The notes beneath the pieces are model-generated. The model ran no database searches and had not been told where the DNA came from. It saw nothing but the letters and a program-made list of their open reading frames with translations. A stretch of 64,000 nucleotides of DNA from assembly GCF_048773025.1 (NCBI RefSeq), contig NC_133541.1:108105912-108169911 (forward strand), given 5' to 3'. The DNA comes from Camelus bactrianus (taxonomy: Eukaryota; Chordata; Mammalia; Artiodactyla; Camelidae). Below are positions 52,431 to 64,000 of the stretch, piece after piece. Position 1 is the stretch's first letter, and each line of letters opens with the position of its first letter. A program made the position numbers and the translations under genes.

Positions 52431-53109
52431 TTTGTAAAGAAATGTCTTTCCGTTTTTTAGTTTTTTTTCAAGTGCCTGGGATCTGAGCTTAAGAAAAATA
52501 GCTAGGAATGGATTTGACTCTGTGTAGATGGATTTGGGGGTTGGGTGGAGAGGGCTCTATTTTGGGGAGCTCCATGGGCTAACAAAGAGCTTGCCCTGTG
52601 AGGAACCTGCCCACCTTGGTCTCTGCATCGGGAGCTTCAGTGGGACCAGAGGGCGGCTGGTCTTGACCTGTTTTGTTCCCTACTCTGCACCCCCATCCCA
52701 CAAACTGCCTTATTTGTTTGCTTGGTAAACCCTTTTTCTTCAGAGCTGGTGCAAAGGTAAATTCTCATCTCAGGCCCTGTTGGAAGAAAGACAAATTCTC
52801 AACAAGTAGGGGTCTAAGTTCCTAAGGTTTTGGTTGGGCATTCCCCGCTGGGAACCCACAACAGATCCCAGGTTGAGAACGAGTGCTTTATGCTTTGTTT
52901 GCTTGTTGATTGATGCATGGTTTGTGGGTCTGCTTCCAAGAAGGATCGTTGGAGAGGCTGCTTTTGATGTTAAAACACACATAAAATGCATGAAAATAAA
53001 AACAGAAAGAAGTATTCAAAGGGAGCAGAGAATGGGATGTGCAGTCTTCTGGCCCTTATTTGCTGTCCTAGGTGACCACGGAGGGCGTGTGTTGCTGAAG
53101 GGCTCATTA

Positions 53110-53240
53110 GCTCTGTGGCTGGGCAAGTCACAGGCCCACCCTGGGCCTCAGTTTCCTCATCTGTAAAATGAGGGGCATGCCAGTCGTGGTGCTGTTGTAA
53201 GGGTTGGACAATAGCGTGTAGTGCAGGCATGCCGTGTCTA
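53110..53240 (+). mobile_element. MIR SINE
   Basis: Sense MIR 3' half: GGGCAAGTCACAGGCCCACC, CTCAGTTTCCTCATCTGTAA, TGCTGTTGTAAGGGTTGGAC. Confidence 0.7.
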
Positions 53241-54639
53241 ATGAATGGAAGTTCATGTTTTAATACAGTTAGCTTGGCGATTCCTCATAGGAGATTCAAA
53301 AAGGGGAAGGTGGTTGGCAAGGGCACATCACTGTTGAGTACCTTCCCTGGATGTGAGACGGCTTCTGCCTTGGAAAGCTTTCTGTGAAGTTGGGGACCAG
53401 TGTTTAGCTGCAAGAACAGCCGACATCTGGCAGTGTAAATCCAGCACTGTGTGGTGGGGGGCAGAGCCGGAGAGCTCATCTGGGACTTCTGAAATCCACA
53501 GCTGGTAGACTCCAACTTCTGGCGGAGGCTGGCCTTAGAGGAGGATGTGCAGGGTGTTAGTGGATAAGAAAATGGGCCGAGGCAGGTGGGGGTGGGGCAG
53601 GCCTGGTGGTACAATCCCAGGACATCCTTTTCTCTCTGGGCTTCAGTGTCCCTGTGTGCTTACTACCAGCTGGACTGCACACTGCCAACCCTGAGACTCT
53701 GAGCCAGACTGCTGACAGTCCCTTGGTGGTGGCCCTGGACTCCGGGGTGACTGATAGGCAGCATCTTGGCCCCCAGCCAGGCGGCACTGCGGGGCTGTGG
53801 GGGAGAGGGTGTGCAGCAAATTCCAGCAGAGGAAGGGATCTGCTTCTGGTCTCGGCCTCCCAAGGGTGTGATTGCGCAGGAGAAACTCCCGCACAGCTGG
53901 GAAGCAAATGTGGAGGATTTTCTTTGCTGTACATGGTGGGTGGGGCAGGCTGGGGCAGGGTGGCTGTAGGGTGGGGCTGGGTAATGGGTGGTGGCGTGAC
54001 TGTGCTGGGGGTGTGACAGGCTGGGAGGGGCTGGGTCAGCTGTGGGGAGTGGCTGTGGGAGTGCATGTGGGGCCTGGGCCTGCAGCCACTTTTCCTCCCC
54101 CAAGCCGGGTGCTCATTCACATACTGTTGAGCCTGCTTGCAGGGCTCTTCCTGCACCTCCTCTCAGCTCCCTGCTCCTTACGTGTGCCTGTGGCCCAGAT
54201 GCCTGTGATGCCAGCATTTGAACATATCAGCACCATGTGAGTTTACCTGTGCTTTCGTGTGCATGTGAGTATGGAGGAAGTAGGGGGCATGGTCCCGAGC
54301 AACCCAGGCAGGAAATGAAATCTGGGCTGGGTGAGCATGCGGGGCCCTGCCGTCATTCACCCCGAGGCATCATCACAGCAGACACATCAAACCTTGGAGC
54401 CCAGAGGCCTGCATCTTCAGTGCCCAGTGCTATGCTTGGTACCTAGCGGTGTTCAGTAAGTACAGGGAGTGGATCATCTGTTTGTTTCTGACCTCCAGTG
54501 TGCTCCCAGATCTGACCTCTCTTCCTCTTTCTGGACCCACTGTTAATTTGATATGTAGCCTTGGGCCAGTACCTTCCTGAGCCTCAGTTTCCAGATTCAT
54601 TAAACGAATAATCATTTTGTTAGCCTAGATCACTGTGTC

Positions 54640-54840
54640 CCGGGCACTGAGCAGTTTTACACACAGCATCTCTCAATCTTGGCAGCAGCCCTGCGAAATA
54701 GATTAGTTTCGCCCTGTTTTACACTTGGGGAAACTGAGGCTCAGAGGGATTGAGAGATTGGCACAAAGGTCACAAGGCTCGTAAATAATGGAGGCAAGAT
54801 TTAAGCCCAGGCAGGCTGGCTCCAGTTTGAGCCTTTAACA
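54640..54840 (-). mobile_element. MIR SINE
   Basis: Antisense MIR: TTTTACACTTGGGGAAACTG, AGGCTCAGAGGGATTGAGAG, TTTAAGCCCAGGCAGGCTGG. A sense fragment precedes it at 54,540-54,620. Confidence 0.75.
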
Positions 54841-55434
54841 GAGGTGCTAGCAGCCACTGCTTTGCTGCCCCTCAGGTGGTTGGAGTGAAGCGGCACGATG
54901 CGCACAGCCCTTCGCAGGAGGCCTGCTGCACTTTGTAGGCAGCAAGTACCTGGGAGTCAGGTGGTTAGGTGCTCTTCATCACGAAAGGCACAGGGAGCTC
55001 TTGGTGTCACTCCTGGAGCCCACCTGTCCACCCACGGCAGAGCTGGACCCCTCTCCAGTCCTGCTTTCTAGACAGTTTGGTCCCTGAGAAGTCCCTTATA
55101 CCGCTGCCTCCTTCCTCTCTGAAGAGAGGATTGTGGGGGCACCAGAGCATTTTGGAGTGGGGGGTGGGGTAGGGAGTGACTTTCACCTCCAGAACAGTGG
55201 CCACAGTTACCGTGGTATTTCCCGGAAGTGCAGCGTTGCCATGGTATCTCCATGACGACCAGAGCATCTCATTCATTATCCCCAGCACCGTGGCAGGGAA
55301 AGCTAGGCCTAGGGCTGGGAGAGCATAGTGGGAACCTGGCTGAGGGATGGAGGCCATGATAGCTGAGGCTCCCTGGTGCTCTCCTCCATCCCTGTCAAGA
55401 TTCCCCTGTAGGCTCTAGAGCCATTGCCATCTCA

Positions 55435-55690
55435 TGGGGTCTGGGTTCAAATTTCAGCTCTGCCATTGACTAGCTGTGTGATTTTAGGCAAGTGACTTAA
55501 CCTTTCTGAGCCTCATTTTTCTCAACTATATTCTGTTTTTTTTTCCTCCTTAGTGGAGGCACTGGGGATTGAACCCACTGAGTTCTACACCACCTCCCCT
55601 CATTTTCCTCAACTGTAAATGTGAATAAAACAGTATTAGTTGTAAGAATTAATTGAGATAAAGTATGAAAAAGTGCTTAACACGGTGCCA
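55435..55690 (+). mobile_element. MIR SINE, split by a Vic-1-like SINE
   Basis: Sense MIR: GGGTTCAAATTTCAGCTCTG, GACTAGCTGTGTGATTTTAG, then the younger insertion, then CTGTAAATGTGAATAAAACA and a tail GTGCCAGGTTCGTGGTAAG. Confidence 0.85.
55531..55598 (-). mobile_element. Camelid Vic-1-like SINE, internally deleted
   Basis: Poly(T) then AGTGGAGGCACTGGGGATTGA (box B side), and directly after that TGAGTTCTACACCACCTCCCC (box A side). About 30 bp of the usual middle is missing. It is bracketed by CTCATTTTTCTCAACTATA (55,512-55,530) and CTCATTTTCCTCAACTGTA (55,599-55,617), a 19-bp target duplication with two mismatches cut out of the MIR. Confidence 0.8.
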
Positions 55691-57169
55691 GGTTCGTGGT
55701 AAGTGCAGTAAAAATAACAATGATAATAATTATAATAGTATTGTTATTTTTATTATAGAAACTCATGGAGGAATGAAAGTCACTTCACTTTGCAGCCTCA
55801 GTCTCCTTATCTGTGAATTGGGAATAATAACAGCTCATTCATTCATATCCTGAGTTCTCAGTAAGGCCCTATGCTGGGGAAAGTTGTGGGAGCTTCCATG
55901 ATGACTTAGACTTGTCCCTGCCCTTTGGGGCACCCAGGCATGTGGGGAAGGGGAAGAAAGGAAATTGTACATGTAGAGGGCCTGTGTGTGCCAGGTGTCA
56001 TGTACCAGGCAGATCCTGCGTATGCACAGGTCAGTAAGTCCTGCCCTGCAATCTGCAGGCTCCAGAGTACGGAGCTGTGTGGAGAAACTCCAAGTCTGCG
56101 CTGCATGGATTACTCGGGTGTGTCCAGGGGCTGCTGGGCAGGATGCCAAATGGGAAAGGGAGGTTGGCTGTGACGCCGTATTAGCCTGTCAGAGGCTGGT
56201 GCCGTAAGTGCCTCAGCTGGTGGTGGCCAGTCGGGATGCGTGCCTAGTGTTACTAGAATGTGCTCTTTTTAAGGAAGTTGGAAGTTCTGACTTTCAGTTT
56301 TGATATCTCCTGATTTTAAAATGTTGCAATTGATTTCAGATTTTTTAGAATGCTGTCAAAGAACCCACATCTGTGTCCTATTTTGGCTTGAGGGTCCTGG
56401 TTTTCAGCTTCCATGCTGTGGAGTGGGGATGAGGCGGGAGCCTGAAGAATGGGACATGCAAGCAGTGTAGAGGGTGGTGGGTGGAGATGACTTCAGAGAG
56501 GTGATGACATTGGAACTGGGGTCTTGAAGGATGAGTAAGTGTCCCATGGGGTAGGGGGAGGCATTCCAAGCAATGGGAACTTCATTAGCAAAGGCCTAGA
56601 TGCATGACCAAGATTGGTGACTCGTTGGGCGAGGCTGGGGTTTACGAAAACATCTGGTGATGTTGGTAAGGCCCAGGGCGGTAGAGAGGTATTGAGGCCT
56701 CAGCCCCCAGCTGTCCTTGAGGCCTGGGTGGGGCTCCAAGGGGGTTAGAAGCCCCCCAGTTTGCCATCCCTTGAAACACAGAGGTGCAGGAAGGGCGTCG
56801 AGGGTCTTGAATGGCTAGTGCCAGGCCTTTGAGGGGTTGCAGTAGGGCAGTGCTGGAGGCCCCTGTTGCCAGCCCGCCGGTGGCCAGCATTTTGCCAGGT
56901 ATTCGGCCTTCTCTGGGGACTGCGGCCCTCTCTCCTACTTCACCCTCTCTTGGACCTGGGCTCTGCATGGCCTCTTCTAGTCTCCTGGCCTCTGTCTGGA
57001 CCCTGCCCATCCATCCAGCTCCCAGGCAAGACATGGCTTCTGAAAATGGGGATTTGGATTCCAACGGCTGTTAGAGACTTGAGAGAGAGCGCACAGAGCT
57101 TGGCTGTGCTTTGTGGGCTCAGTTGTTACCCACATTGTAAGTACATTAAATAAGCAACTGGAATGGATG

Positions 57170-57380
57170 ACAGCAGCGGTTGATCCTTACTCAGCACTGC
57201 ATGCCCAGCGTGCTTCTGAGTACTTCCGAAGTATCCACTCATTTATGGGAAGTATGTCAGATTTTCCTATTTTGCAGATTAGGAAACTCGGGGCCCTGAG
57301 AAGTTAGATAACTTGCTCAAGATTACCCAGTTACTGAGTGGTGGAGCTTGGGTTTGAATGAAGCTGCCTGGCTCTAGTCT
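57170..57380 (-). mobile_element. MIR SINE
   Basis: Antisense MIR: TTTTGCAGATTAGGAAACTC, CAAGATTACCCAGTTACTGA, GTGGTGGAGCTTGGGTTTGA. Confidence 0.75.
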
Positions 57381-58377
57381 GCACAGGTAACTGTTAGGCT
57401 GTATTAGCCTAGGGCTTTAGGGCCACAGATGGGGTTGAGGGCACAGCATTTTGCAGCATATGTGCATATTTTTAACGGGAAAATGTTGTCAGATTCCCAC
57501 AGGCGTCTGTGACCCGTAGGTGCCTGAGACTCTGCTGGTTGCATCATTAGCACACAAGCTGAAAGGCCATTAATGCAATAGACTGAAGGCCAGTGACCAC
57601 AGAGCCCAGGCCTGCAGAGGAAGTGGGATTGGGTGGCCCGAGTGGGCAGGTGCCACCCCATGCATTGACAGCAGGCAGGGCACCTTCAGGGCAGCTCTGC
57701 CTTCCCGCCCACTGTGCTCCTGTCCTGGCTCCCGGGCCAAGGGGTGGGGCTCACTGTGCCTGCAGGGCAGAGGGCTGTCCTTATCAGTGGGAAAGGGGAC
57801 ACTGGGTGCACCCTGGGAATAAACAGAACCAGTCACCCCAGCTCTCCTGGCTCCGCCCAGGAAGCTTGCCTCTTCTTGCCCTGCTCTCAGCTGGAATTAC
57901 AGGGACTCCCTGGAAAGCTCTGCCCTGTCCCTTATCTCCAAGCTGTGGTATGTGCCCCTTTCTCTTCCTACCCCTACTCAACCCTTACTTCGCCTTCTGG
58001 TAAGTTCAGGTTCCACTTCCTCCAGGAAGCCTTCCTTGGTCCTCCCCCTTCTTCTTCCAAGGGGGTTAAGTGCCCCACTTCTCTCAAATACCCTCCCTTC
58101 CCCCACTGTCACACTGCATTGTAGATGCCAGTTTTCTTGGCTGCCTCGGGTTTCCCGTGGTGCTGGCACATAGTAGGGACTTTTGTGGAATGTTACAGCA
58201 TGTCAGAGGTTGTACAGCCACCAGACATCATCATGAGGCCCCTCTCTCACAGGCAGGAAGCCCAGAAAGCAGCAGGCATATCCCGGGTCACATGGCATGT
58301 CATGGCAAAAGTGGGAGCAGACCTGATGTCTAAGATGTGTCCTCAGTTCACACCCATGCCTTTTGTTTCTGAGCACT

Positions 58378-58862
58378 TCTTTAAAAAACATTTGTTTTCT
58401 TATATTCACAAAAATAATGATTATTGTAGAAAACTTAGGAGACAAAAAGAGGAAAATAAAAATCACTCAGAGATAATTGTTAACTTTTTTTGTTTGTTTG
58501 TTTGTTTTTTGGATTTAGTACCGGTTTCTGCCTTATGCAGAACATTTTTAACAAAAATAGGACCATGCGTACTGTTTTATAAATGTTTTCCACTTTAACA
58601 ATATATGTGGTAATTATACTTCTATGTCAGTCAATGTCCTCCTTCAGCATATTGTAAATGGCTGCCTGGGATTCCATCACATGCTTGCATTATAATTGCT
58701 AAAGACAGTCCCCTATTGTTGGGCATTTGCTATTATAAACAACATCCTTTGCTACTATAAACAGCACTGGGATTCGTATTCTTGTGGGGAAATCTTTACA
58801 CACTTCTGCAATTATTACCTCTAGGATAAGTTCCTAGAAGTATGGTTGTTGGGTCTCTATAC
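58378..58862 (-). mobile_element. Ancient L1 (L1M/HAL1-like) 3' end
   Basis: Antisense: GTTTTCCACTTTAACAATAT, GTCCCCTATTGTTGGGCATT, GATAAGTTCCTAGAAGTATG. A (GTTT)n stretch lies at 58,490-58,508. Confidence 0.7.
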
Positions 58863-59694
58863 TGTGCCCATGCTGAGCACACTGTACAGTGTTGGGTCTG
58901 GGAGGGATTTTGAAGATCTTTACCCCCAACCTGGGTCTGAGGCTCACAGTCCATCCCTGGCTGTGCCAGCCCGGGCCCTCACACCTTCTGACCTTGTCCC
59001 CAACACCCATCCTCCACGGGGAGTGCGCCTGCCAGCTTTCAGCAGCTGCTTCCACTCGTGTTTAAGTGAGACCGGTACAGGTGGAGTGCCCTGGGCTGGG
59101 GAATCCGCCCAAGGGGAGGCGGGAATGCCGAGTTTTGGTTGCCTGGGTGGGCAGAGGCTCACTCAGGGTGGTGCTTCCCCTCACCTCAGGTCCCTCGGCA
59201 AGTTCGGGATCCTCAAGGCAGGGGGTTCAGTCACCTGCTGTCCGGGCTGGCGTGTGCAGCTGTGGGCATGTGCTGAGGCTGAGAGATGCGTGTTGCATTC
59301 GGGGCAATTAGAGACAGCTGCCATTTCTTAAGTGTTGCTTGTACCAAGCTCCTGGGACAGGTTTACTCAGGTATCTCTCGCCCTGTGCTGCGGGGGTGGT
59401 GATTTCACAGGTGAGATCCCTGATGCTTGAGAGGGGCCTTCCAGCACAGCCACGCCGCTGATGCCTCCCAGCCCAGAGTCGAATACTCGCAGGGCCTCTC
59501 TCTTTTCATCAGTCAGATGGGGCTGCTGGGCCCGTTCAGAGAGAGAGACGGGTGAGGAAGCACTGCAGTAAGTGAGGGGAAGACGGTGAGGACGTGGTGT
59601 TCAGTCATGATTTAGAATTCTGCTTCTAGCTCCCAAGCCTTGCAAGCGTTTCTTGTCTCACTTTGTCTTTCCTGTTTCTGGAGTTTTCTTGGTT

Positions 59695-59910
59695 TCGTCT
59701 GAGACTGATAATTAAGAGCAACTACCGCTGTTGGCACCCCATGCTAGGTACTGCCCTGCGTGATTTACACACATCACTGGACTTAATCCTCTGGCCTCCT
59801 GTGAGGTGGGTACTGTTGTCAACAAATGGGGAGACTGGGGCTCAGAGAGATTAAGGAGCTTGCCCCCGATCGTGTACCCAGGTTGGGCAGCAGTAGTTGA
59901 ACTTGGGCCC
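59695..59910 (-). mobile_element. MIR SINE close to NDST1 exon 2
   Basis: Antisense MIR: CATCACTGGACTTAATCCTC, GTGAGGTGGGTACTGTTGTC, GGAGACTGGGGCTCAGAGAG. It ends about 85 bp before the exon 2 acceptor. Confidence 0.75.
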
Positions 59911-59996
59911 ACCTCAGCCAGGCCCTGTGTGTCCACAGTCACCCGACCCCCGGAGCCCACACTGACTTCCTTCTGACTTTCCTCTTCTCTCTGCAG

Positions 59997-60932
<936 letters not shown>

Positions 60933-61099
60933 TGAGTCTGAATCCCATGCTCACAGTGGCTAGCTGAGTGCTTGACTTCTCTCCCCTGTAAAATGGGTAC
61001 AATAGTGGCACCTCCTCCTAGGGTGTCTGAAGGGTGAGGGAGTGCAGGTGTGAGTAGAGAGAAGGCACTTGGAGCACACAGTGCCTAGTAGGTGCTTTT

Positions 61100-61133
61100 A
61101 ATTTTATTTTTTAAATTAAATTTTTGTTTCAAG
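61100..61133 (-). mobile_element. 34-bp tail-only insertion with perfect target duplication
   Basis: TAGTAGGTGCTTTT occurs at 61,086-61,099 and again at 61,134-61,147, flanking 34 bp of AT-rich DNA that on the minus strand reads as an A-rich tail. It lies in the tail of a MIR. Confidence 0.65.
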
Positions 61134-61754
61134 TAGTAGGTGCTTTTTAAGTATTAGCTTTTATGAGGAGCACAAGACAGGCATTGCTTGCTGTGCATCG
61201 GACCTGGCACACAGCAGGCACGTGCCTAAGAGAGGCCCCTGGGATGGGTGCAAAGGAGGAGAGCCTGTGCTCTGCTGGGTGCCTCGAAGCCTGTCATGGC
61301 AGTCCTCCCAAGGGATGGGATGTGTCCCCATTTTGCAGATGGGTAAACCAAGGCTCAGGAAGATGAAGTGATGTATCTGAGGCTGTGCAGCCTGTTAAGC
61401 AGGAGAGCCAGGATCTGAGCCCAGACTTAGGCATCTGGGGCTCTGTCTCCTACGCTCTTTCCTCTTGGCTGTGGAGGGGTGTGTGGAGTTTATGCACCTC
61501 TCAAACCAGAGCCATTTTGCAGTGGAAGAAAGAGGAGAAAGAAATCCCAGTGGGCAGGTGAGCTGCTCTGGGCTCCGTGGGGCACCCAGAGCGACTGCGG
61601 GCACATAGTCCTTGCTGAAAGTGTCATGGAGAAGCTGTCCTTGGGGAGGAGGTTGGGAACAGCTGGATGGGGGATCCCGAGGGTCTGGCTAGAGAACTCT
61701 GACCTGCAAGGTGGGTGGTTGGGACTCTAGTTGGATGCTCAGGGGTGTTTGTTT

Positions 61755-62130
61755 CTTCATTCAGCAAATATTTACCGAGCGCTTACTGTGTTCCAGGTCC
61801 TCTGCTAGGCACTGGGGACACAGTGGTGATCAAAGTGTGCCAAGTCCCTGCTGTCACGCAGCTGACCTTTCAACGCAGTGGGTGGGGTGGGGGACTAGAC
61901 AGTGAACAAATAAACATACCATGTGGCAGGTGGTGATTAGTACAAAAAAAAAAAGCTGGGAAGGGCACATGGGTGATAGGTATGGGCAGCTGGTGCTGGT
62001 TTTGATAAAATGGCCTGGAAAGTCATCTTTGATAAAGTGACCGGAAGGAAGTTAGAGTAGCCTGTGGCTCTGTGTGAAGGGCCTTCCAGGCAGAGGGGAC
62101 AGTAAATGCACAGGTCCTGAGGCTGGCTCT
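61755..62130 (-). mobile_element. L2 LINE 3' end
   Basis: Antisense L2: CATTCAGCAAATATTTACCG, AGCGCTTACTGTGTTCCAGG, TAGACAGTGAACAAATAAAC, GGGCCTTCCAGGCAGAGGGG. Confidence 0.8.
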
Positions 62131-62589
62131 TGCTTGGCCTGAGTGGAGAGGAGCAGGAGATGGATCAGAAGTGGCCCATGTCCACTGACAGCTGCCCGTT
62201 CAGCCCCAGGCATTGTTGGCACTGCTGCTCCCTGGCACTGTGCTCTGTGCTGGGAGGAGCCTGGTCTAGTGGAGGGTTTCTCACAGCGTGTTCTTTCATA
62301 CACTAATGGAGCAGGATGCTCTGCCATTAATAAAGGTTTTGTGGGCCAAGAAATTGAAGGCCCTTAGAAGTCCTGCAGTAGAGCAACCTGGTGAGATTTG
62401 TTCCCCAGCTGGCTTGATGACACAACCCTTTATTTCACGGCTCACCGTCTGGGAAGCGCTGGCCTGGTTTATGGCTGAGCAGTGACAGTGTCAGACAGCT
62501 TCATTGTCTGTTTTGCCTTTGCTTCTGGACTCTGTTCCCTTTCCTGCCGTGAACTTCATTAGGTGTGATCCAGAGTCCCAGGCCTGAAG

Positions 62590-62840
62590 AACATCACAAT
62601 GGCTGACACTCACTGAGTGGTCACCCAGCGCCGTGCACTCCTACATACTTTATGTGAATTAACACATTTAACACTCACAAACCATCCTCCAAGCCAGGTA
62701 CATGTCGTCCTGATTTAAGAGAGAAGGAAACTGAGGCAAAGAGGGGTGAAGAAATGTGCCCACACTCACACCTCTGATGAGCACAGATCTAGGATTTGAA
62801 CCCAGGCAGTTTGGCTCCAGAGGCTTTATTCCTAACCCTG
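62590..62840 (-). mobile_element. MIR SINE
   Basis: Nearly full antisense MIR: TTATGTGAATTAACACATTT, AGAAGGAAACTGAGGCAAAG, TTTGAACCCAGGCAGTTTGG. Confidence 0.8.
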
Positions 62841-63976
62841 GGGGCAGGGATGTGCTCAGAGTCTCACTGTGGGGTCCGTGGCAACTCCAGGTCTTCATGC
62901 TTTTCCTGCCCTAGTGTGTAAGACAAGACCCCTCCTTGGTTCCATCTGGGGCCTCTGACTTTCTTCTCTAACGGGAGCCCTCTGGTGGTCAAGCTGCATC
63001 TTTCAGCTCTTCTGCACAGCCTGCTTCATTGCTGTGCCTCGGGCCTGGGACTCCAGGGATCTGGAGATTTACTTTCCAGTGCCCATTGGCACTGGATTCC
63101 CAGGTCAGTGCAAGAGCAGGGACTGAAAAGTCCAGAACCTGGTTCAACTCTTTCTGTCAGTTATAGACAGAGTGGCCTTGGGCAGGGTTGTTCAGCCCAT
63201 CTGTAAAGTGGGTCCAGTCACTGCAGCTGCCCTACCAGGCTGTGTTGAAGATAAAACAGGACAGTGGGTGGGAAGCACTAGTACAGTGCCCGGTACCCAG
63301 AGCCACCCAATAATCGGCAGCCGGCATGCCTTGTCATCTTGCTTTAGCAAACTCAGCTGATGGTAGCACTTTATCTGTCTTGTGGCTCTGGCCAGCACGT
63401 GCCCCTGAGGTCCTTGAGGGTGGGATCGGGTCTTCATTGGCAGCCCTGTTTCCTGGCTCAGCCTTGCAGCTCCAGGTACCCTGGGGCTGAGCACACCCTG
63501 GGAGAGGGCAACACTCACTACATGCCAGACCCTGAACTCATTGCTTTGCAGACTCTATCGTATGTAATTCTCACAGCTAGCTCCTCTGTGAAGTGAGCAT
63601 TTTAATTTCAGGTAAGGAATTGATGCTCAAAAAGTACATGACTGTGTAGACTTGACACAGTCAGAGCCAAGATTCAGCAACCACGGTCATCCCTTCGAAC
63701 CCAACCGCAAGTGAGCATGTCAGAGCAAAGTGATGGATGGGGGACCTGAGGTCCAGAGACGAAACACCTTGGGAGCCCCAAGGTTTTCAAGATCGTCCAG
63801 CTAGTTACTACCTAAATCTGTACTAGGCTCCCCATTCCCAGGCCAGGACCCTTCCTTCCTCTGCCTGATGACCCCACTGGAAGATTCGGTGTCTCCTCAG
63901 TGGGTCCCCAGTGCTAAGAGATTCCCCTCCCGTGGGGCGAGGCCTGCAGCAGAGGTCAGTCTCTGCGATGCTCGGG

Positions 63977-64000
63977 CTTCCTCTCCATTCTCTTCCCCAG
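63977..64000 (+). other. NDST1: Probable NDST1 intron 2 splice acceptor at the window edge
   Basis: The last bases are CTTCCTCTCCATTCTCTTCCCCAG, a strong pyrimidine tract ending in CAG at 64,000. Human NDST1 continues after GIIGFFK with ANENSLL, so the next bases should encode ANEN in phase 0 if this is the real acceptor. Confidence 0.55.

Larger units (their letters stand above)
32617..59996 (+). other. NDST1: NDST1 intron 1
   Basis: About 27.4 kb from donor GTAAGA to acceptor CTTCTCTCTGCAG. It contains MIR, L2, one MER20, one Vic-1 SINE and an old L1 3' end, listed separately. No convincing internal exon, retrocopy or RNA gene was seen; many short ORFs are chance. Non-repeat blocks such as 34,450-35,330, 48,650-49,900 and 50,400-51,180 have no assigned function. 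Large first introns often carry enhancers, but nothing here proves one. Confidence 0.7.

Noticed and set aside
53557-54156. Minus-strand open frame of 199 codons in NDST1 intron 1
   Set aside because: Pro/Ser/His-rich low-complexity product of a G-rich tract on the other strand. No splice context, no known family.

Overview
This is mammalian nuclear DNA, almost certainly from a camelid (alpaca, llama or camel lineage). The gene order RPS14 (minus strand) then NDST1 (plus strand) is that of human chromosome 5q. Two tRNA-derived SINEs (21,475-21,580 and 55,531-55,598) look like the camelid Vic-1 family. No Alu, bovine tRNA/BovB or pig SINE was seen. The rest of the repeat load is mammal-wide (MIR, L2, hAT DNA transposons) plus a few younger L1 3' ends.

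Layout. 35-4,055 (minus): the complete five-exon RPS14 gene, with all splice sites, a TOP-type start and a poly(A) signal. 4,056-4,385: its compact promoter (ETS and YY1 motifs). 5,040-9,056: an ancient L1 3' end split by a 3.0-kb processed pseudogene of PHETA1 (FAM109A, minus strand), with poly(A) signal, poly(A) tail and a candidate target-site duplication. 9,855-12,470: a long decayed L2 LINE whose reverse-transcriptase and endonuclease signatures can still be read. 14,565-17,150: a second L2 carrying two L1 3' ends in tandem. 17,150-31,600: intergenic DNA with L2, MIR, hAT and L1 copies and no convincing gene.

31,680-32,880: a CpG island holding the NDST1 promoter and non-coding first exon (donor after 32,616). 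32,617-59,996: NDST1 intron 1, about 27.4 kb. 59,997-60,893: exon 2, with a 5' UTR containing two upstream ORFs and codons 1-171 of NDST1. 60,894-64,000: intron 2; the window ends on what looks like its splice acceptor.

The two host genes are unrelated in function: RPS14 is a small-ribosomal-subunit protein, NDST1 a Golgi heparan-sulfate N-deacetylase/N-sulfotransferase. I found no new multi-gene system, RNA gene, CRISPR array or intact mobile element. The most interesting items are the PHETA1 retrocopy and its nesting, a CpG-island fragment duplicated about 1.1 kb away with its CpGs decaying, a 34-bp insertion with a perfect 14-bp target duplication, an exact 39-bp tandem duplication, and the uORFs of NDST1. 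Repeat family names come from memory of consensus sequences, not from a search.
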